Below, in pieces: positions 57,661 through 64,000 of a DNA stretch of 64,000 bases. This DNA is from Isoetes taiwanensis. Taxonomy: Eukaryota; Streptophyta; Lycopodiopsida; Isoetales; Isoetaceae. The notes beneath the pieces are model-generated. The model worked only from the letters and a program-made list of their open reading frames with translations. It had not been told where the DNA came from and ran no database searches. Location of the stretch: positions 3,405,996 to 3,469,995 of the forward strand of contig JAJEKV010000022.1 in NCBI GenBank assembly GCA_021234155.1, written 5' to 3'. Made by a program: the position numbers and the translations under genes. Positions within the stretch are counted from its first letter, which is position 1. Each line of letters starts with the position of its first letter.

Positions 57661-59268
57661 GTGAGCTTTTTCATTCAGGGAGCATGTGAGATGAGTAAAA
57701 TGGAGCCAAGGAAGTCCAGCAGAGGCCATTGCCCTAGGCTCCAATGGAGGAAGATGGGTTGCCTTTTGTTGCACCCTTGCAACCAGACGGTATTTGCAGA
57801 GGGCATAATAACTGCAGTTGATCTATTTGATAGTGTGAATGATGAAAGGCTGGGAGATGAACATCTTAGAGTTGGCATTGTGAAGCTTCTTATCGAAGTT
57901 GATACAATCATGTCCCAGGGAAGCTCTAGTGATTGCATTGTGTGCTCAGGGCTGCTGGAGTCCCAAGCTCAGTTGAGATGGCCAATTAGATATATTACAC
58001 ACAAGAATGGTGATACTCTAGAATGCCCTACTGAACTACACACCCCAAGGCCCACCCAAGGCCATGTGGAAGATTTGGTGGTCGATGAGCATCCTTTGAT
58101 CACAAGGAAGAACGCTATGTCTTTCATAAAAGGCAGCCAAGGGTGCCCAAGAAGCCTAGAAGTGACAAATATTTAGAAAGGATGGAAAGTATGGCACCAA
58201 CCAGAGAAAACCTACAGGCAATTAGGGGACAAGAGTGTTGCAACCTAGATTGCAGTCGCATACAATGTGGATGACCTCGTGGATAAGGTCCCAATACATT
58301 GGACAGCTTCAAAAAGATAGGTTTAATTTCATTTACTCCTTGTGTAGGAATTCCAGCTATGATGAAAACACAGGACGGCTACTATATCAATTGAGGGGCA
58401 TGAAGGTATGTATGAGAGCATTGAGATGGATTCTTGGGGTGAGCAAGTCTTCATTTTACAGATACTGGGAGCAGGTTAGAAAAGGGCACAGTTTGTTCCA
58501 ACATGGTAATGCACTCACTTTGAAACCTAGAGCAAATACTCTCAAGGCCATTGCGGTCTTGAGAGAGCTTTGTGAGATACATGTCTCAATCTATGCCCCA
58601 CAAGTCGAAGGTGAACGAGCACGGTGTGCGAGTGGTGCAAAGAGTGTTGCCACAACACTATATCCAAAAGGAGTGCCTTAAGGAGGTCAACTCCATCCTG
58701 GAAACTACTGGAGGTAGGCCTCTTTCTCAATCACATTTCAGCAAGTTATGGAGCACTCACTTCTCGGGGCGTGAGTGTCCTACAACACATGCCATTCTCA
58801 AAGTGCAACACTTGCATTCAACTCATGGATACACTTGCATCAACTGCAATAGAGAAAGAAAGAATGGCAATTAGGGGAGCAATTTGCAGATCACCAAAGG
58901 GACCAAATATCATGTAGGCGGTTGTATTGGCGGTGGAGAACATTTTACGAGATGCAGTAGGACAAATTTTTGTGTATAATTCATGATAAGATGGACCAAC
59001 ACAAGACTTTCTTGCCAAAGCTAGATCCTTTACCCAAGCGTTGTCAAAACGCTTTTCAGATGAAACTAAGTCTGGCGGGTGTATTAACACATGGTCATGG
59101 AACTGGAACATATGGTCATTTTGTGCTTGATCTATGGAGAGATGATCCAAACTTCCATGTGAGCTCTATTTTCAAGTGCCTGAGAACACTAGAGAAAGGA
59201 TCGATAGAAGGGAGGAGGTATTCCCCTTCAGCACCCATTTTTGAGGCTTTGATGGATGATCAACCGCT
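57661..59268 (+). pseudogene. Decayed transposon-type protein gene
   Basis: The first piece (57680-58174) contains AEGIITAVDLFDSVNDERLG, DEHLRVGIVKLLIEVDTIM and QLRWPIRYI, resembling the DUF8039-like module of plant CACTA-associated proteins. Later pieces in shifting frames give GMKVCMRALRWILGVSKSSF, RYWEQVRKGHSLFQHGN, VLPQHYIQKECLKEVNSILE and then IIHDKMDQHKTFLPKL and GVLTHGHGTGTYGHFVLDLW. The last two resemble the D..K and HG-G-TYG boxes of DUF7869-type proteins found in transposon-derived genes. Multiple frameshifts and stops are present. No TIRs were found. The family names are from memory and moderately uncertain. Confidence 0.5.
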
Positions 59269-59568
59269 TTGTTACCAAAGGAACAGGACAGAAGAAATAG
59301 GGCACTCAATCTCAGACTGATAGGCTTGCCAGAAGAAGAAAATGAGAAAGTAAACATTGCTGTTGATGAATTGCTTAAGGAGAAAATGCAGATTGAGCAC
59401 ACTGGAATTGTAGATGCATATAGAGTTGGCAGAAAAGCGGAATGGAATAGACATGTGGTACTAAAATTCCATGAGAAAGAAGATCGGTTTAATATACTTA
59501 CGAAAAGGACTGCTCTCAAGGGACTGAATATTTGGATCAATCGTGGAGAGAAAAGAAGAAGTAAATAA
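59269..59568 (+). pseudogene. LINE ORF1-like fragment
   Basis: An open stretch of 99 codons: RRNRALNLRLIGLPEEENEK, VDELLKEKMQIEHTGIVDAY, RVGRKAEWNRHVVLKFHEKE and RFNILTKRTALKGLNIWIN. The order (R-N-L-R-I-GLPE, then AYRVGR, then VVLKF, then I...KG-I-I) is that of L1 ORF1-type RNA-binding domains. There is no accompanying ORF2; it follows the transposon relic directly. Confidence 0.5.
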
Positions 59569-60753
59569 ATTCAAGGAAGCGAAGAGCCAAAACAAAGAAG
59601 TTTCTTGGAGGAAGGGAAAGGTTGTTGTAGTAAATAGGCTATTCCAGGTGACTCTCCCCGTCGCCCATTCTTCTCGCCATGGTAGTGCCAGATACTCTGT
59701 TCTGCCAAGGTCAACGAAGCTTGGAGGTCTGAGAGCTAGTCTAAGACTCAATGAGCGAGGGGGCATCTATTTGTGGCCATGTCTGTAGATGTATAATTGT
59801 AAGTGGACATCTCTATCTCTTACACAGTCATGTATGTGGCCTTGTTCCTAAAGAAGGTGCATTTGCCATAAATTTGAATTGATTGTCAAAACATGACCTT
59901 GAACTATGATTTTAAGCCACTTCACCCTCCGGCCATGGAGGGCAACCCTCTGTGCGCAGCACCTTGTTTTATTTGTTTTGTGTGGATACACGGTCATGGT
60001 TTTAAGAAATAAAGGGATATTGATTTTTTTTTTTTGTTTTTAAGTCAGGGATACTGGGTTTTGGTTCACAATCATAAGTGGGAAATGTATTCCGGAATTC
60101 ATTTTGTATTTCGGAATACTACATTCTGGAATACACTTTGTATTCCGGAATATGTTATGATGTTTTTTTTTCATGCCTTTGCTCAAGGCGATCACTCTTT
60201 GTAGACCATTTCTCACGGATATTGGCCTCATGGAATAAAATAACGGCTAAGGTTAGCCAAATGGCTATTTTGTAGCAATTTTGCCAAGAAAAATGGCTAA
60301 AGTAAATGGAAAAAATGCCATTGGCTACAGATTAAGCTATGGCGCAGTCTAAATAGTTTTTAAAGTTCGTTTCCAATTTAGGGTTTTGCCGGTTTAGTTT
60401 AGTTCAGGGATCATGGCTACAGAATGAGAGAGATGGGTTGGGCATGCCAGGACGGTTTTGCAGAGCACGAGATAGATGCAGATGCACTGACTGCACTGAT
60501 TGAACTTTTTCGGCTGTTGTTGGGGGTTTTGGTTGCATCAATTTAGAGGTTTGCTGCCTAGTGGCGTGACGTTAAAATACTATCTATCTATTTATTCGAC
60601 CTTCGTTATGCGGCTGGTCTCAAATGGGAGGGATGGTAGCTGGATATAAAATTTCTCAGGTACAATCCTCTGAAACCACTAGATTAACAGGCTTTTGGTA
60701 TTCTGACATTGGTATGAAAAGTCTTGGAATGAGAATTCTGTTTATGTTCTGCT
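59569..60753. other. Intergenic DNA with a cluster of ATTCCGGAAT palindromes
   Basis: No gene. At 60088-60153 there are GTATTCCGGAATTC, GTATTTCGGAATAC and GTATTCCGGAATAT, members of the short palindrome type seen in the 0-9.5 kb array. CTAT repeats lie at about 60580-60596. Confidence 0.5.
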
Positions 60754-62031
60754 GTTGTGAACAGGTCATTTTCTTTAAAGAAAAGCTTTGATTATCATAG
60801 TCGAAAGCCCATGTTTGTGGTCCGGCTATATGATTACCCTCTGACTTTCATGCACTAATATGATTCTATGTGGTTAAATAAATGTGTCAGATAAGGGTCT
60901 AACAAGCTCTCACTTTGGCAGGTTAAAACGAGGTTTCCTATGTAGACGAAACGCACAAGTTGTTCTTTAAGAGCTGTAACAGTAGATGGTATATCACCTA
61001 CATGTGAATACTTAAAGGCTAAAAAGCATGCATGAAAAATGCAGGAGCCTAGGTAGACATGAAAGGTGGTGTGCTGCAGGCATGCAAGGTCCTTATTTTG
61101 CAGATAAAAGAGGTAAATATAAGTTTGTTTGGGATGTGAACTAAAAATAGGATGTCCATACACCAGCTTGTGCAAACTGGGCTGCTACAAAGGTGCATAT
61201 AATTTGTGGATTTGTGGTTCAAGTTCTATTCCAGAGCAAAGACAGAGAGATGCAGACTAAAGGACTAGGTGCCAAAAGTTGCAGACCGTGTATTACAATG
61301 TGCTTTTTCATTTCACCAGTTGCAGAGTTAGACTGATAGTTATATGCTGTGTTTTTTCATCACATTAAACCATATCAACACATGAAGTGTCACATATGTC
61401 CTCTTGAATTTTAAGCAAGTTGGCTGCATAGCTGCACACACTTGGCAAAGGTGTACCAAGTTTTATCTGCTTTAAGTTTACATCAGATTAAACCATTTCG
61501 TTTTATGCATGCATTGCTTATGAGGTGATCTTTACATATTCTGAATTTTAAGCGTGGCCTTGTTTATGTCCTTAAAGAGTAATGACATAGAGCTGCATGC
61601 TGATTGAGAAAGCAACATTTAATGGATAATCTAATCTAGTATCGGACTACAAGAAAACTGTTCATGTAGCATTTATGGAAAAATGACTGTGGTATAGGAA
61701 GATGGATTAAATTGGAATATTGCATTGCTTGGCACTTAGGTGCAAGAACTTAAGGCGTTAAGGTATGTAGTTGATTTTGCATGTATGTTTTGCAGGGTGT
61801 GGACCATTCGGCATGCAATATGAGTGATTCAAAAGGAAAAATGTCCAAGGATGCCAATGTTTGCAATTGACATGGGAAAAATTGGGATTGAGACTAAAAG
61901 ATATTTACCAGACCGTAGATGATGGACAAATTGTAATAGGTGCTATCTTGCATATGTTGATCTAGAAATTTTAAAACATATATAGAGCATGAACATGAGA
62001 AAGCAAGTACCATTTAAGTCTTCTAGGCTTG
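60754..62031 (-). repeat. Inverted copy of the distal module of the 2.36-kb repeat
   Basis: The reverse complement of about 7331-8623, nearly identical, including TTGTGAACA...CATTTTCTTT at its start. It begins exactly at the module boundary (ACAAC) seen between tandem units and ends at CTAGGCTTG. The first module (GCAATCCGG...) and the triple palindrome are absent. Confidence 0.92.
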
Positions 62032-62199
62032 CACACTCACCCCAGTTTTTGGTCCACTGTTGAAAACATCAGTTTTGGTAGGTCTACATGTCCTGTTTTC
62101 AAAGAATCCTACATGTGGATTTGTGGAGGTATGGTTTTGTTCGATAATGGTGTTCTTTTTTCAGTGGACTAAAACATCCACTGTTGTTTTGTAGTTTCT

Positions 62200-62690
62200 T
62201 CTATTGTGACATGTTCCACTGTAGGAAAGAATACTTGAATTTCTACATGTCTAATAATTCTATTGTCACATGTCTTTATAGATGTAGGAAAGAATATTTG
62301 ATTCTCTACATGTCCTATACTTCCATTCACATGTCTTTATAGTAGTAGGACAGAGTACTTTATTTGCTAAGGCATTGTAGGAAAGAATACATGAATTACG
62401 ACATGTGTAATACTTCTATTGTCACATGTCTTTATAGAAGTAGGAAAGAATACTTGATTCTCTACATGTCGTATGCTTCCATGTCACATGTCTTTATAGT
62501 AGTAGGATAGAGTACTTTATTTGCTAAGGCATTGTAGGAAAGAATACATGAATTACGACATGTATAATACTTCTATTGTCACATGTCTTTATAGAAGTAG
62601 GAAAGAATACTTGATTCTCTACATGTCCTATCCTTCCATATCACGGGTCTTTATAGTGGTAGGATAGAGTACTTGATTTGCTACATGTGA
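62200..62690. repeat. Minisatellite with GTCACATGTCTTTATAG units
   Basis: Repeats of TCACATGTCTTTATAGAAGT, AGGAAAGAATACTTGATTCT and CTACATGTC, with higher-order units of roughly 180 bp (compare 62390-62560 with 62545-62690). Confidence 0.9.
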
Positions 62691-62692
62691 TG

Positions 62693-62722
62693 CACGTGCA
62701 CGATCACATGTCCTTATACTAG
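62693..62722 (+). other. Candidate Helitron 3' end
   Basis: An inverted pair CATGTGAT / ATCACATG around a short loop, then 8 nt, then CTAG followed by T. This is the Helitron terminus layout, with a different stem from those at 31482 and 44312. The 5' end was not located, although the minisatellite and the inverted module could lie inside the element. Confidence 0.5.
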
Positions 62723-62779
62723 TATTCCATGTAAGGCAAGTTACTTCAACTACTTCAATTACTTAACATCTATTTTTGC

Positions 62780-63275
62780 ATAACAAAACCATCAAGAATT
62801 TGATTTGTATTCCTTGAGGGAGTGCAGGACCGCTGCAACAAATCCCTAAGCATTAATGTCATAGGACCATGCAAAATCCTAACAATATCCTAACATTTTG
62901 GATATTGTTAGAGAAAGACCATTAAACCACGCCTACATTTTTGCATAAACAAACCATTAAGAATTGTGAGATGTATTTCTTTATGGAGGATAGGACCATT
63001 GCAACAAATCCCCAAGCATTAAAATGGCAAGACCATGCAATATCCTAACATTATTCCCCCATTTTGGATATCGTTAGTGGAACACCATTAAACCGTTCCT
63101 ACATCTTGGTATAATTTAGACCATTAAGAATTTGAGATGTAATTGTTTATGGGGAATAGGACCATTGCAACAAATCCCCAAGCATTATAAAATGGCAAGA
63201 CTATGCAATATCCTAACATTATCCCCCCATTTTGGATATCATTAGTGGAACACCATTAAATCATGCCTACATCTA
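62780..63275. repeat. ~168-bp tandem repeat, three units
   Basis: Units share CATTGCAACAAATCCCCAAG, AATATCCTAACATT and CCATTTTGGATAT, with spacing of about 168-175 bp. Confidence 0.88.
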
Positions 63276-64000
63276 GTTGGTACTAAGGTTCGCTATAGAC
63301 GATCCAATAGTTATCCACGTCATCCAATGGTTTCAATTGTGTCTAATTTATCTTATCCAATGGTTCTTTCTAAGAATGCAATGGTTCTTTGAAAAACAAG
63401 ATAACTTATTGCACTTAGACGATTTGCACTAATAACATATCAAACCGCAAAGTGTCCTGCAGTCGACCGTGTAGAAACCCAATTGTTTTGTCGTTCGGGC
63501 AGTACAAAGGCTCCGGAATGGAGATTTGACTTCGCCATGTCGTCCAAAACAGCGAAATTACCCTAGGGACCAAGTTACACGATCATTTTTTGCAGCAAAA
63601 GAAACACAAACCCTCTACATGGCAGTATTCTGCACCATCCGCTAAGGCCAATTCACTACGAACGTGTTGGGCATGAGCTACTTTGGCGCTTCCTGGAGCA
63701 GGGGTGGTCTTCTGCCCACGAAACTTGGTCTCCAGGGTAATGTCGATGTTTCGAGTCCGTTGGCAGAGTCAGATCATAGTTCCGGGGTGGGAGAGTTGCC
63801 CGTCCGTGGCCAAGGACCTTCCAGAGAGGACCTTTTGGGTCGAACTGCTTCTGGAAGGTTTTAGGGCTCCATCTTCTGGCGTCAACGCCCTCCCACTACC
63901 TCATGACATTATGCAAGCTCCTGGTCCAATCTGGCTAGGGTATGGCCTCCAAAACGTAAACCCTGTGTCTTGCCAGGTTATTGTAGGGTTTACATTATAG
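63276..64000. other. Window end; open frame with no recognised function
   Basis: A GC-richer stretch from about 63440. A plus-strand frame (63683-64000) stays open to the window edge with PGAGVVFCPRNLVSR and PLPHDIMQAPGPIWLGYG; another short frame overlaps it. There is no recognised domain. It could be a gene fragment or part of a retroelement that continues outside. Confidence 0.3.

Overview
The window looks like nuclear DNA of a land plant, mostly intergenic and made of old and young mobile elements. The evidence is one two-exon plant cell-wall glycosyltransferase gene of the galactan synthase type, relics of a plant PPR gene, a complete Ty1/copia element with a plant-style Met-tRNA primer site, several LINE relics, Helitrons, and spliceosomal introns with GT/AG ends. 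I cannot name the species. The repeat style and the odd gene relics suggest a large repeat-rich genome, possibly a fern or other seedless plant, but that is only an impression.

Layout. 1-9.56 kb: a tandem array of a repeat unit of about 2.36 kb (four copies with indels), one copy interrupted by a 907-bp TIR element. 10.6-12.3 kb (minus): the GALS-like gene, the only host gene that looks intact. 12.4-21.1 kb: a duplicated non-coding segment; the second copy carries an exon-like insert and a nest of two LINEs. 20.6-38.66 kb: a 4.3-kb segment present twice. Its first copy is split by a 7.3-kb Helitron (24168-31509) that carries an internal tandem duplication and a broken PPR gene. Its second copy preserves the exact empty target site.

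38.66-57 kb is the most unusual block. With its insertions removed (Helitron 40772-44339, Copia 47800-53321) it holds two broken intron-containing genes facing each other. The plus-strand one combines a possible DNA-methylase-like part with an FCP1/NIF phosphatase-like part. The minus-strand one is of unknown family and is cut by the Copia element. Running through introns and flanks of this block is a family of about 20 short palindromes built on CTCGACTCGCGAGTCGAG, several of them inside tandem repeats. At 54.95-56.1 kb the palindromes alternate with longer imperfect hairpins. I consider this palindrome/hairpin system the best candidate for something undescribed.

57-64 kb: a decayed transposon-protein gene, a LINE ORF1-like piece, an inverted copy of part of the 0-9.5 kb repeat unit, minisatellites and a third candidate Helitron 3' end. 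Apart from the GALS-like gene there is no evidence of genes working together; the window is best read as a record of nested insertions and duplications.
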